Part shown: in pieces, positions 26,043-34,221 of the stretch
How the letters are laid out: every line of letters starts with the position of its first letter
Numbering within the stretch: position 1 is the first letter of the stretch
Source: an uncultured Clostridia bacterium
GTDB lineage: Bacteria > Bacillota > Clostridia > Peptostreptococcales > Anaerovoracaceae
Assembly (NCBI GenBank): GCA_934255545.1
Contig: CAKQOE010000005.1
Coordinates: forward strand, 18,744 to 82,743
Reading direction: 5' to 3'
DNA: 64,000 nucleotides
Position numbers and translations under genes: made by a program
The notes under the pieces: model-generated
What the model saw: the letters and a program-made list of their open reading frames with translations, nothing else
Databases searched by the model: none
Told to the model about the DNA's origin: nothing

Positions 26043-26369
26043 ATGGCAGAAAAAATAATAGAAATCAAAGACTTGAAGAAACACTTTGACTCAGATACAG
26101 TATTGGTATCGGAACATGCTTCGATGAGATTCAGGCAAAGAGGTGTTAAAATCAGAGATGTTCGTTGCGCAGTCAGTAACGGCGATATCATAGAGCAGTA
26201 TCCTGACGATCATCCGTTTCCGAGTTGCCTGATACTTGGAAAAACAAATGATGACAGATATCTTCATATAGTAATGAGTGATGAAGGCACATCGAGCAGG
26301 ATAATCACTGCGTATTATCCGGATCCTGAGATCTGGGATAATGATTTTAAACAGAGGAGGAAAAAATAG
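26043..26369 (+). CDS. DUF4258 protein, putative toxin of a toxin-antitoxin pair
   Basis: 108 residues. The DUF4258 core is visible: VLVSEHASMRFRQRGVKIRDVRCAVSNGDIIEQYPDD...CLILGKTNDDRYLHIVMSDE...IITAYYPDPEIW. This small fold resembles RelE/MqsR-type RNases and is usually paired with a YgiT-type zinc finger protein, as here (next gene starts 2 bases after its stop codon). It starts 9 nt after hsdS. The pairing and toxin role come from family knowledge, not from this sequence. Confidence 0.8.
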   Translation: MAEKIIEIKDLKKHFDSDTVLVSEHASMRFRQRGVKIRDVRCAVSNGDIIEQYPDDHPFPSCLILGKTNDDRYLHIVMSDEGTSSRIITAYYPDPEIWDNDFKQRRKK

Positions 26370-26370
26370 T

Positions 26371-26601
26371 ATGAAGTGTTTAAGTTGCGGGATGGAAGAA
26401 ATGAAAGAATCAAAGAACACTTATTTTGCTCAACTGACAAATTGTTATGTAATTATTGAAAATGTACCGTGTTTAGAATGCAGTCAGTGCGGTGAGATAT
26501 ACTATAAAGCTTCCGTACTGGAAAATATCGATGACTTGCTTGATAAGCTGGAGCAGGTGGCAAGCAAGATTTTTATCGTTGATTATTCACAGGCAGCATA
26601 G
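26371..26601 (+). CDS. YgiT/MqsA-type zinc finger protein, putative antitoxin
   Basis: 76 residues. Two Cys pairs, CLSCGMEE and CLECSQCGEIYY, form the YgiT zinc site; the C-terminal part (VLENIDDLLDKLEQVASKIFIVDY) is helical. It lacks the HTH domain of full-length MqsA. ATG 26371 with SD GAGGAGG (26354-26360). Likely partner of the DUF4258 protein. Confidence 0.82.
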   Translation: MKCLSCGMEEMKESKNTYFAQLTNCYVIIENVPCLECSQCGEIYYKASVLENIDDLLDKLEQVASKIFIVDYSQAA

Positions 26602-26717
26602 TTATACGATTAAGTAAAATATTATAGAAATATCAGCTCTGTACAGTTAAGACACAAACATGTAGCAACAGATGTAGTCACATATGATATACTTGTTCAA
26701 AAACGAGGTATATCACA

Positions 26718-27692
26718 GTGGAAGAAAAATTAGTTCTTGTCATAAATGAAATGGCTGAGATACTCAGCATAGCGCAGCTGAAAAAGCTTCAGGAAGTAAT
26801 GCTCAAGCATTTTGTCAGAGAAGAAGCCGACTTAGAAAGAAAGATCATATCTAATGAAGAATATCTGACATTGTTTCTTGAAGCAAAGAAAATCGAAGGC
26901 TGTTCAGAAAGGACTATTGATTATTACAGAACCACGATACAGCATCTGATCAGGAAGCTTACAGTTTCTGTAAGGAAAATGACTACTGAGCTGATACGAA
27001 GTTACCTTGTTGATTATCAGAAAATCAATAACTGCAGCAAAGTGACTGTAGATAATATCAGAAGAAATATATCAAGCTTTTTTTCATGGCTTGAGGAAGA
27101 AGATTATATACTTAAAAGTCCGATGCGGCGTATACATAAGATAAAAACAAAACAGCAGGTCAAAGAAACGATATCGGATGAAGATATAGAACGACTGCGT
27201 GATAATTGCAGCTGTATAAGGGATCTTGCTATAATAGATCTGCTTTATTCTACGGGCATACGTGTAGGCGAGCTTGTTAATCTCAACATTTCAGATATTG
27301 ATTTTGAAGCGCGTGAGTGCGTTGTTTTTGGTAAAGGCGATAAGGAACGCCGTGTATATTTTGATGCCAAGGCAAAACTTCATCTGAAAGAATATATAAA
27401 AAGCCGGACAGATAATGATCCGGCTTTATTTGTAACACTGGACGCGCCGCATGCACGCCTCAAGATAAGCGGTGTAGAGATCCGTATACGAGAGCTTGGC
27501 AGGAAACTGAAACTACATAAAATACACCCACATAAATTCCGTCGGACGATGGCAACTCGAGCTATAGATAAAGGTATGCCGATAGAACAGGTTCAAAAGA
27601 TCCTGGGCCACTCGCAGATAGACACAACGATGCAGTACGCGATAGTAAATCAGAACAACGTAAAAGCATCACATCAAAAATACATATCATAA
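26718..27692 (+). CDS. tyrosine site-specific recombinase (Xer/integrase family) in the hsd locus
   Basis: 324 residues, intact catalytic set: Arg in STGIRVGELVNL (about 181), Lys in GKGDKERRVYF, HPHKFRRTMAT, LGHSQIDTTMQYA with the nucleophile Tyr (about 307). N-terminal SAM-like core-binding domain about 45-140. Start GTG 26718 with GAGG at 26704. Recombinases of this type next to hsdS genes invert or exchange specificity segments in phase-variable type I systems; there are no phage genes or att-tRNA here, which supports that role over integration. The 116 nt upstream hold a possible -10 (TATACT) only. Confidence 0.9.
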   Translation: MEEKLVLVINEMAEILSIAQLKKLQEVMLKHFVREEADLERKIISNEEYLTLFLEAKKIEGCSERTIDYYRTTIQHLIRKLTVSVRKMTTELIRSYLVDYQKINNCSKVTVDNIRRNISSFFSWLEEEDYILKSPMRRIHKIKTKQQVKETISDEDIERLRDNCSCIRDLAIIDLLYSTGIRVGELVNLNISDIDFEARECVVFGKGDKERRVYFDAKAKLHLKEYIKSRTDNDPALFVTLDAPHARLKISGVEIRIRELGRKLKLHKIHPHKFRRTMATRAIDKGMPIEQVQKILGHSQIDTTMQYAIVNQNNVKASHQKYIS

Positions 27693-27735
27693 TTGATTAT
27701 ATGATGAATTAATTATTGCTTGATTGCTAAAAGAC

Positions 27736-27752
27736 AATTCGGATTTGTGGGA
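27736..27752 (+). repeat. 17-bp direct repeat upstream of the second hsdS, copy 2
   Basis: AATTCGGATTTGTGGGA, identical to 24898-24914. Confidence 0.8.
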
Positions 27753-27761
27753 ATGATGTAG

Positions 27762-28337
27762 ATGGTAAAATTAATTGATATAACAGGAAAAGCTTTATCT
27801 GGTGAATGGGGGACTGATGATGAAACTGGTGACGGAATCCCAGTACTTAGAACAACCAATTTTACCAATGAGGGCGTGGTAAATTACAATGATGTAGTTA
27901 CCAGAATAATTACTAAGAAAAATATTGAGGAGAAGTACTTACGTAAAGGAGATATTATTATTGAGAAGTCTGGTGGAAGTGATAAGTTTCCTGTAGGTAG
28001 GGTTATATATTTTGACGGTGAAGATAATACATATCTTTTTAATAATTTTACAGGATTACTTCGAGTGAAAGACCAAGAAATATGGTATCCGAGATATGTA
28101 TTTTATTCGCTATTTGCAAATTATAAGCGTGGTGGTACAAGAAGGTTTGAGAATAAAACCACTGGACTCCATAATTTAAAAACTGATGATTATGTATCAC
28201 GATATGAAGTTCCAGAAATTAATGTGGCAGAACAGAGATTAATTTGTGATAAACTTGATGAACTGCGTGAAGTTATAATGTTAAGAGAACAGGAAGTGCA
28301 GTTACTAGATGACCTAATCAAAGCCCGATTTGTGTAG
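27762..28337 (+). CDS. HsdS' N-terminal half (TRD1 and spacer helix), ended by TAG at the hsdS midpoint
   Basis: 191 residues. TRD1 differs entirely from the first HsdS (MVKLIDITGKALSGEWGTDDETGDGIPVLRTTNF...), followed by the usual spacer helix VAEQRLICDKLDELREVIMLREQEVQLLDDLIKARFV. The frame then meets TAG (28335-28337) exactly where the first HsdS has GAG of ARFVELFG, and the next codon is ATG starting the second half. Half-length HsdS can work as a dimer in some type I systems, so this may be a functional half-subunit or a silent cassette. Preceded by the 17-bp repeat; no strong SD. Confidence 0.75.
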   Translation: MVKLIDITGKALSGEWGTDDETGDGIPVLRTTNFTNEGVVNYNDVVTRIITKKNIEEKYLRKGDIIIEKSGGSDKFPVGRVIYFDGEDNTYLFNNFTGLLRVKDQEIWYPRYVFYSLFANYKRGGTRRFENKTTGLHNLKTDDYVSRYEVPEINVAEQRLICDKLDELREVIMLREQEVQLLDDLIKARFV

Positions 28338-28931
28338 ATGTTTGGAACTCTTCATAATAATGAAAATGGATTTGATGTTGTTACTATAGAGGATGTTTGT
28401 ACATTAATTAAAGATGGTACACATCAAACACCTCGATATACAGATGATAAAAAAACGGGATATAAGTTTCTTTCTTCAAAGGATGTAATGTCGCAGAAAA
28501 TAGATTGGTCTGATATTAAATATATTCCAGCAGAACTACATGAAAAATTGTATGCAACAATTAAACCACAACGAAATGATATTCTTATGTCAAAGAATGG
28601 CGTTAATTATGGAGTTGCAGCAGTAAATGATACAGATGAAATCTTTGATATATATGTAAGTTTGGCGTTGCTCAGACCGAAAGAATTGATTGATCCAGTT
28701 TTCTTTAGATGTATGATTAATAATCCTGAAACAAAAAAGCAGTTTGATTCTAGTATAAAGGGTATTGGAGTTCCAAATTTACACTTGGGTGAGATTAAGA
28801 AAACTAGGATTTTTCTTCCGCCAATGAAACTTCAAAAGGAGTTTGTTACATTTGCAGAACAAATCAACAAATCTAAAGTTATAATATACAGATATTTAAA
28901 ATTTGGATGCGTAATGGTATTATATAGATAA
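28338..28931 (+). CDS. HsdS' C-terminal half (TRD2), 3'-truncated
   Basis: 197 residues starting directly after the TAG of the first half (restart at ATG 28338, MFGTLHNNENGFDVVTIEDVC). It holds a new TRD2 (LIKDGTHQTPRYTDDKKTGYKFLSSKDV...) and the beginning of the second conserved helix (LQKEFVTFAEQINKSK), but after KSK (28872) the frame runs into unrelated sequence and stops after 17 codons, so the terminal DETQLLFDSLMQKYFG helix is missing. The break lies at an ACAAATC core (28867-28873). Looks like a donor cassette rather than a working subunit. Confidence 0.7.
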   Translation: MFGTLHNNENGFDVVTIEDVCTLIKDGTHQTPRYTDDKKTGYKFLSSKDVMSQKIDWSDIKYIPAELHEKLYATIKPQRNDILMSKNGVNYGVAAVNDTDEIFDIYVSLALLRPKELIDPVFFRCMINNPETKKQFDSSIKGIGVPNLHLGEIKKTRIFLPPMKLQKEFVTFAEQINKSKVIIYRYLKFGCVMVLYR

Positions 28932-28964
28932 CAATACACAAATAAACTTATAAATAATGTCTGA

Positions 28965-29020
28965 TGAATAACCCAAAAACTGTTGTATTTACAGTATTAG
29001 TATTGGTTTTAGGTTATTCA
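28965..29020. repeat. imperfect inverted repeat between hsdS' and hsdR
   Basis: TGAATAACCCAAAAAC (28965-28980) pairs with 29005-29020 at 14 of 16 positions; the loop contains a further ACTG/CAGT pair. It may end hsdS' transcription or be a relic of rearrangement at the truncated hsdS' end. Confidence 0.6.
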
Positions 29021-29075
29021 GTAGGATCTAAATATATGATGTGTCCCATATAAGTTATGATAGAGGAAGTGTAGT

Positions 29076-32000
29076 ATGGTTACTAACTTTGATTATCTTA
29101 AAAATGAATCTAAATTTTCAAGATTCGCCAATGTTGCTGTTTCAGCCGAGAAAATCGTTTTGATAGATGCTGAAGCGAGTATTTTAAACAGCCGCAGAGC
29201 GATGGAATTTGCGGTGAAATGGATGTATTCCGTTGATTCTGAGCTTGAAATGCCTTATCAGGATAATTTGCAGAGTCTTATGAATTCGGAAGAATTCAGA
29301 CATATAGTGGGTTATGATATTTGGAAAAGAATGGATTATATTCGCCGATGCGGTAATAACGCGGCTCATGGCAGTAAAAAGCTCGGAAGAGACGAGGCTA
29401 TGCTGTGTCTTGAAAATCTTTTTATATTTTTTGATTTTGTCAGCTGTTGTTACGCAGAGCATTATGAAGAAAGAGAATATGACAAAACAATAATAGATTC
29501 AAGGATAAAAAAGGCAAAGGAATCAAGAAAAAATACAGCTGCCGCAGAAGAAAAGCTGTTAGCTGAACAAAAAAAGTCTGCGCAGCAGGAGATAGATCTC
29601 AATAAGTTGATTGAAGAAAATGCTTTACTGAAAAAAGAGTTATCAGAGCGAAGAAAAGAACATCAGCCTGCATATATTCCGAAACCGCTCGATCTTTCTG
29701 AATATGAAACACGTAAGCTTTATATAGATGCCATGCTTATGGATGCCGGCTGGACAAGAGGCAGTGACTGGATAGACGAAGTAGAGCTTTATGGTATGCC
29801 AAACAGATCAGGAAAAGGTTATGCTGATTATGTACTTTATGATGATATGCATCATCCGCTTGCAGTGATCGAAGCTAAGCGGACATGCGTAGATGTGTCT
29901 AAGGGCAGGCAGCAGGCAAAGCTTTATGCAGATCTGTTAGAAGAAAAATATGAAAGAAGACCTGTGATATTTCTTACAAACGGTTTTGAGACGCGTATTA
30001 TTGATGGACAGTACCCTGAAAGAAAGTGCTCGGTGATCTATTCTAAGCGAGATCTTGAAAAGTGGTTTAACTTACTGACTATGAGAACAAGTCTGAAACA
30101 TGTTACGGTCGATAAAGAAATAGCAGGAAGGTATTATCAGGAAGCCGCTATAAAAGCAGTGTGCAGCAGCTTTGATGAGAAAAATCGCAGAAAAGCACTT
30201 CTGGTGATGGCTACAGGTTCGGGAAAAACGCGAACTGTCATTGCATTGTGCAAGATACTTGCAGACGCAGGCTGGGTAAAGAATATACTTTTCCTTGCAG
30301 ACAGAAATTCTCTTGTTACTCAGGCAAAGCGCAGTTTTACAAATAACCTAAAAGACTTTTCATGCACCAATCTTGTGGAAGAAAAAGATAATTATAATGC
30401 ACGCTGTGTCTTTTCTACTTATCAGACAATGATGAACTGTATAGATACAGTAAGTGATGAGAAAGGAAAGTTATTTACATGCGGTCATTTTGACCTTGTT
30501 ATATGTGACGAGGCTCACAGATCTGTTTACAATAAATACAAAAATATCTTTGATTATTTTGATGCGCCTCTCGTAGGATTGACGGCAACGCCAAAGGATG
30601 AATTAGATAAAAATACTTATGAAGTATTTGAACTTGAAAACGGTGTGCCTACTTATGGATATGATCTGGCACAAGCTGTAAGCGATGGTTATCTTGTGGA
30701 TTATATTTCTGTTGAATCAAAATTGAAGTTTATCGAAAATGGGATAGTTTACGATGAGCTGTCTGAAGAGGAAAAAGAGGAATACGAAAAGACGTTTACG
30801 GATAAAGACGGGAATTTACCGGAATCTATAAATTCATCTGCGTTGAATAAATGGATATTTAATGAAAACACGATCAAACAGGTGCTGAATATTTTAATGA
30901 ATGACGGTATAAAAATCGATTACGGTCAAAAGATTGGAAAAACGATTATTTTTGCAAAAAATCATGAGCATGCCGAAAAAATACTTGAAGTTTTCAATAA
31001 AGAGTATCCATATCTGACAGATTATGCAAAAGTGATCGATAATTATATAAAATATGCGCAAAGTGCGATAGATGAATTTTCGGATCCGAAGAAAATGCCA
31101 CAGATAGCTATATCTGTCGATATGCTTGATACGGGTATCGATGTGCCTGAAGTAGTAAATCTTGTATTTTTTAAAAAAGTTATGAGTAAAGCAAAGTTCT
31201 GGCAGATGATAGGCAGAGGTACAAGACTCTGTCCCGGACTGATCGATGGAGAAGATAAGCAGAAGTTTTATATATTTGATTTTTGCGGTAATTTTGAATT
31301 CTTTCGCTTAAATAAAGGTAAGGCAACAGGCAATATGATGGCCCTTCAGGGCGCGATATTTAATTTACAGTTTGAGATATCATACAAGCTTCAGGATATT
31401 CAATATCAGGCTGAAAGACTTATTGCCTACAGAAACGCTCTGGTAAAGCATATGAGTGAAAAGGTGCAGGAGTTGCCACGAAATAATTTTGCAGTGCGTC
31501 AGCATCTGAAATATATCGACCATTATTCAGATGAGGTGAATTATCAGACGATTACATACGAGGATACTTTAAAGGTGAAGGAGGAAGTTGCGCCGCTTAT
31601 TTTGCCTGAGAATGATGATGTAAGCGCACTGAGATTTGACGCGTTGATGTATGCAATCGAGCTTGCGTATCTGGCAGGAAAAAAATACTCAAGAGCCCGC
31701 AGTGATCTGCATAAAAAAATTGAAGGAATAGCAGGCGTTGCTAATATTCCTGAGATACAGATGCAGACTGAGTTTATAAATATACTTCAAAATACTGAGT
31801 ATATAGATAATGCAGGTATAGATGAATTTGAAGAAATCAGGCAAAAACTCAGAGATCTTGTAAAATATATCCCTAAAGGAGGCCAGAAATATATAACAAA
31901 CTTTACGGATGAATTGTTATCGACTGAATGGAGGGAATCCGAACCGGAGCATGATGAACTGAAAAATTACAAAGCAAAGGCTGAATTTTATATCAAACAG

Positions 32001-32423
32001 CACCAGAACGATACTGTTATTTCAAAGTTAAAGACGAATCAGCCTTTAACCGGTGAAGATGTTGAGTCACTTGAAAAAATACTATGGGAAGAGGTTGGTA
32101 CAAAACAGGATTACGAACAGGAATTCGGAACGAAACCGCTTGGAGAGTTTGTACGTGAGATCGTAGGACTTGATATGAATGCGGCGAAGGAAGCGTTTTC
32201 AGAATATCTTACAGATACAAGCCTCGACAGCAGACAGATATACTTTGTGAATCAGATAGTGGAATATATAATTCACAATGGAATGATGAAGGATCTCTCT
32301 GTTCTTCAGGAGTCGCCGTTTACAGACCGTGGAAGTGTAGTGGAGATTTTTACGGATATGACGGTATGGATGGGAATAAGAAAAGTTATAGACAATATTA
32401 ATTCAAATGCAATTGCAGCGTAG
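29076..32423 (+). CDS. hsdR: type I restriction endonuclease subunit HsdR (EcoEI type)
   Basis: 1115 residues; ATP-dependent translocase and nuclease of the restriction complex. Order: DUF4145 domain (about 10-130, ILNSRRAMEFAVKWMYSV...CGNNAAHGS), coiled coil (about 145-205), PD-(D/E)XK nuclease (GYADYVLYDD...LAVIEAKR, about 246-270), Walker A MATGSGKT (about 376-383), DEAHRS (about 478), TATPKDE, helicase C (SVDMLDTGIDVPEVVN, GRGTRL), and the EcoEI C-terminal domain. Complete and in frame, so the restriction function is likely alive. SD AGAGGAAG (29061-29068), ATG 29076. Confidence 0.95.
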   Translation: MVTNFDYLKNESKFSRFANVAVSAEKIVLIDAEASILNSRRAMEFAVKWMYSVDSELEMPYQDNLQSLMNSEEFRHIVGYDIWKRMDYIRRCGNNAAHGSKKLGRDEAMLCLENLFIFFDFVSCCYAEHYEEREYDKTIIDSRIKKAKESRKNTAAAEEKLLAEQKKSAQQEIDLNKLIEENALLKKELSERRKEHQPAYIPKPLDLSEYETRKLYIDAMLMDAGWTRGSDWIDEVELYGMPNRSGKGYADYVLYDDMHHPLAVIEAKRTCVDVSKGRQQAKLYADLLEEKYERRPVIFLTNGFETRIIDGQYPERKCSVIYSKRDLEKWFNLLTMRTSLKHVTVDKEIAGRYYQEAAIKAVCSSFDEKNRRKALLVMATGSGKTRTVIALCKILADAGWVKNILFLADRNSLVTQAKRSFTNNLKDFSCTNLVEEKDNYNARCVFSTYQTMMNCIDTVSDEKGKLFTCGHFDLVICDEAHRSVYNKYKNIFDYFDAPLVGLTATPKDELDKNTYEVFELENGVPTYGYDLAQAVSDGYLVDYISVESKLKFIENGIVYDELSEEEKEEYEKTFTDKDGNLPESINSSALNKWIFNENTIKQVLNILMNDGIKIDYGQKIGKTIIFAKNHEHAEKILEVFNKEYPYLTDYAKVIDNYIKYAQSAIDEFSDPKKMPQIAISVDMLDTGIDVPEVVNLVFFKKVMSKAKFWQMIGRGTRLCPGLIDGEDKQKFYIFDFCGNFEFFRLNKGKATGNMMALQGAIFNLQFEISYKLQDIQYQAERLIAYRNALVKHMSEKVQELPRNNFAVRQHLKYIDHYSDEVNYQTITYEDTLKVKEEVAPLILPENDDVSALRFDALMYAIELAYLAGKKYSRARSDLHKKIEGIAGVANIPEIQMQTEFINILQNTEYIDNAGIDEFEEIRQKLRDLVKYIPKGGQKYITNFTDELLSTEWRESEPEHDELKNYKAKAEFYIKQHQNDTVISKLKTNQPLTGEDVESLEKILWEEVGTKQDYEQEFGTKPLGEFVREIVGLDMNAAKEAFSEYLTDTSLDSRQIYFVNQIVEYIIHNGMMKDLSVLQESPFTDRGSVVEIFTDMTVWMGIRKVIDNINSNAIAA

Positions 32424-32444
32424 TAATAAGGCTTCACACCGACT

Positions 32445-32461
32445 CGGCCGCCGGGCGGCCG
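32445..32461. repeat. GC palindrome CGGCCGCC-G-GGCGGCCG
   Basis: 8-bp arms with one central base, 20 nt after the hsdR stop, at the right edge of the island. A second hairpin, GCGGC-GCAA-GCCGC then GCATTTTT (32476-32497), could terminate hsdR transcription. The rest of the 350-nt gap to the next gene (32424-32773) holds the 14-bp palindrome GTGAAAATTTTCAC (32546-32559) and no confident gene. Confidence 0.7.
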
Positions 32462-32773
32462 CAATGATGGCACAAGCGGCGCAAGCCGCGCATTTTTCGC
32501 GTGCGGTTCGACATAAATGTATGCTGATATTTTTATGATGATTTTGTGAAAATTTTCACGGAGCTGTTTATATATTCCGAAACTGTGGTAATATACCTAT
32601 GGCATGCGCAGTATTATCTGCTCGCTGCCTCAGAAGGGATCTTAAGAAATATGGAAAGGGGATACCTTAACGGAATTTTAATATGCGCTAAGGTAAAAAT
32701 TCAAAGGAGATTCATGGTATACTATTATCAGAACAAAAGTGAAAAAAACAGCAATACGCAGGAGAATGGATAT

Positions 32774-33508
32774 ATGGATAATTTACAGAAACAGCTTTTA
32801 AGCAACGCGGTGCTTCCTGAGGATCCGGATGAGATACTGGGAACGGCTCAGCAGCTTCAGCAGGTACTTATGATGTACAACTGCGCGATACGCGAGGTGA
32901 AGACAAAGCTTGAGGTCCTGAACGACGAGCTTTCAGTGAAGAATTCACGAAACCCTATCGAGTTCATAACGTCGCGCGTAAAGAAGCCGATGAGCATAGT
33001 CCAGAAGCTGCAGCGCAAGGGATTTGAGATATCCTTCAAATCGGTCATGGAAAATCTGAACGACGTTGCCGGCATAAGAGTCATCTGCTCATTCGTTGAC
33101 GATATATACGCAGTGGCAGAGATGCTGAAAAAGCAGGATGATGTAAAACTCATAGAAGTAAAAGACTACATAAAAAATCCGAAACCGAACGGCTACAGGA
33201 GCCTGCATCTCATAATCGAGATACCGGTATTTTTCTCAGACAGCAAGACGAATCTGAGAGTCGAGGTCCAGATCAGAACTATAGCCATGGACTTCTGGGC
33301 AAGCCTTGAGCACGATCTGAAGTACAAAAAAGAACTGCCTGACATGGATGAGATACATGCGCAGCTTAAGGAGTGCGCTGAGACTATAGCCGACACTGAT
33401 AGGAAAATGATGGAAATACGCGATAAGATAGAGCTCAAGCACAGGGAAATGGAGATGAGAGAGCTCGACAAGACAGAGAAAGGAAGCGGAGCGGGATATG
33501 TCTGCTAA
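32774..33508 (+). CDS. small alarmone synthetase (RelQ/YjbM-like GTP pyrophosphokinase)
   Basis: 244 residues with only the synthetase domain: RNPIEFITSRVKKPMSIVQKLQRKG, DVAGIRVICSFVDDIYAV, NPKPNGYRSLHLIIEIPV, VEVQIRTIAMDFWASLEHDLKYKK, then a C-terminal coiled coil (DRKMMEIRDKIELKHREMEMREL). It makes (p)ppGpp and complements the long Rel at 45 kb. I choose ATG 32774 because of SD GCAGGAGA (32758-32765); an in-frame ATG at 32714 with AAAGGAGA is an alternative adding 20 residues. Overlaps ybaK by 11 nt. Confidence 0.88.
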   Translation: MDNLQKQLLSNAVLPEDPDEILGTAQQLQQVLMMYNCAIREVKTKLEVLNDELSVKNSRNPIEFITSRVKKPMSIVQKLQRKGFEISFKSVMENLNDVAGIRVICSFVDDIYAVAEMLKKQDDVKLIEVKDYIKNPKPNGYRSLHLIIEIPVFFSDSKTNLRVEVQIRTIAMDFWASLEHDLKYKKELPDMDEIHAQLKECAETIADTDRKMMEIRDKIELKHREMEMRELDKTEKGSGAGYVC

Positions 33509-33995
33509 AGGAAGCAAAAATAACAGCACTAAAACGAACGCGCTGAGGATGCTCGACGCAGAAGGCGTGGATCATAAGTTCCACGACTGCGACCTGAAGG
33601 ATAATTTCACCAGCGGTTCTGATCTTGCGCGCATGCTCGGACAGGATCCGGAGCGCGTTTTCAAAACGCTCGTGACTGAAACTCCGAAAGGTGAGCATTA
33701 CGTGTGCGTGATCCCTGTGGATGAGACTCTCGATATGAAAAAGGCTGCGAAAGCGCTCAGCGAAAAAAAGCTTGAGATGCTCCCGCTCAAAAAACTCCTG
33801 CCTTTGACAGGATACATACACGGCGGCTGCTCGCCGATAGGCATGAAAAAGCCGTTCAAAACTGTGATAGACGAAACAGCTCAGCTTTTTGAAGCAATAT
33901 ACGTAAGCGGCGGCAGGCCAGGCCTGCAGATAGAGATCGCCCCGGAAACGCTTGCAACGATAATAAACGCAGAGTTTGCAGACCTCACGGTCTGA
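33498..33995 (+). CDS. ybaK: Cys-tRNA(Pro)/Cys-tRNA(Cys) deacylase YbaK
   Basis: 165-residue YbaK/EbsC-type trans-editing protein that clears mischarged Cys-tRNA(Pro). Features: TNALRMLDAEGVDHKFHDCD, VFKTLVTETPKGEHYVCVIPVDETLDMKKAAKAL, and the family signature TGYIHGGCSPIGMKKPFKTVIDE. ATG 33498 lies inside the end of the alarmone synthetase gene, so the two are translationally coupled. Confidence 0.93.
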   Translation: MSAKGSKNNSTKTNALRMLDAEGVDHKFHDCDLKDNFTSGSDLARMLGQDPERVFKTLVTETPKGEHYVCVIPVDETLDMKKAAKALSEKKLEMLPLKKLLPLTGYIHGGCSPIGMKKPFKTVIDETAQLFEAIYVSGGRPGLQIEIAPETLATIINAEFADLTV

Positions 33996-34051
33996 ACAGC
34001 AGATGAGTATAAAAGCATATAAAAATAAAATAAGCAGGAAAGAAAGTATGA

Positions 34052-34086
34052 AATACCCCGGTCCGCCGCACGCGGACCGGGGTATT
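34052..34086. terminator. 15-bp perfect hairpin downstream of ybaK
   Basis: AATACCCCGGTCCGC pairs exactly with GCGGACCGGGGTATT around CGCAC. No T run follows, so either a transcript stabiliser or another GC-rich palindromic repeat. A second hairpin CGGCGGT-CT-ACCGCCG follows at 34097-34112. Confidence 0.65.
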
Positions 34087-34171
34087 CTGCGTCCTGCGGC
34101 GGTCTACCGCCGTATATATAAAAGCAGTCGGCAGTTAACAAAAAAATAATAAGTATACAAAATATGATGCT

Positions 34172-34200
34172 TGACGTAAGACGTATGATGTGTTATTTTT
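34172..34200 (+). promoter_or_regulatory. promoter of the flavoprotein operon with embedded FadR-type operator
   Basis: TTGACG (34172-34177), 17-bp spacer, TATTTT (34195-34200). The spacer starts with the palindrome ACGT-AAG-ACGT (34175-34185), which has the GT-N3-AC core and matches the acyl-CoA transferase operator (16629-16645) at 12 of 14 bases. A bound regulator would block RNA polymerase. Confidence 0.65.
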
Positions 34201-34221
34201 AATGCAGGAAGAGGAGATAAA

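Noticed and set aside
26718..27692. Recombinase as the integrase of a prophage or integrative element
   Set aside because: No phage, conjugation or replication genes nearby, no tRNA-end duplication, and both flanks are restriction genes. An hsdS-associated recombinase fits better.
32546..32773. Longer N-terminus of the small alarmone synthetase
   Set aside because: The first start (GTG 32546) lies inside a palindrome with no SD. The family domain begins well after 32774. The ATG 32714 remains a possible alternative.
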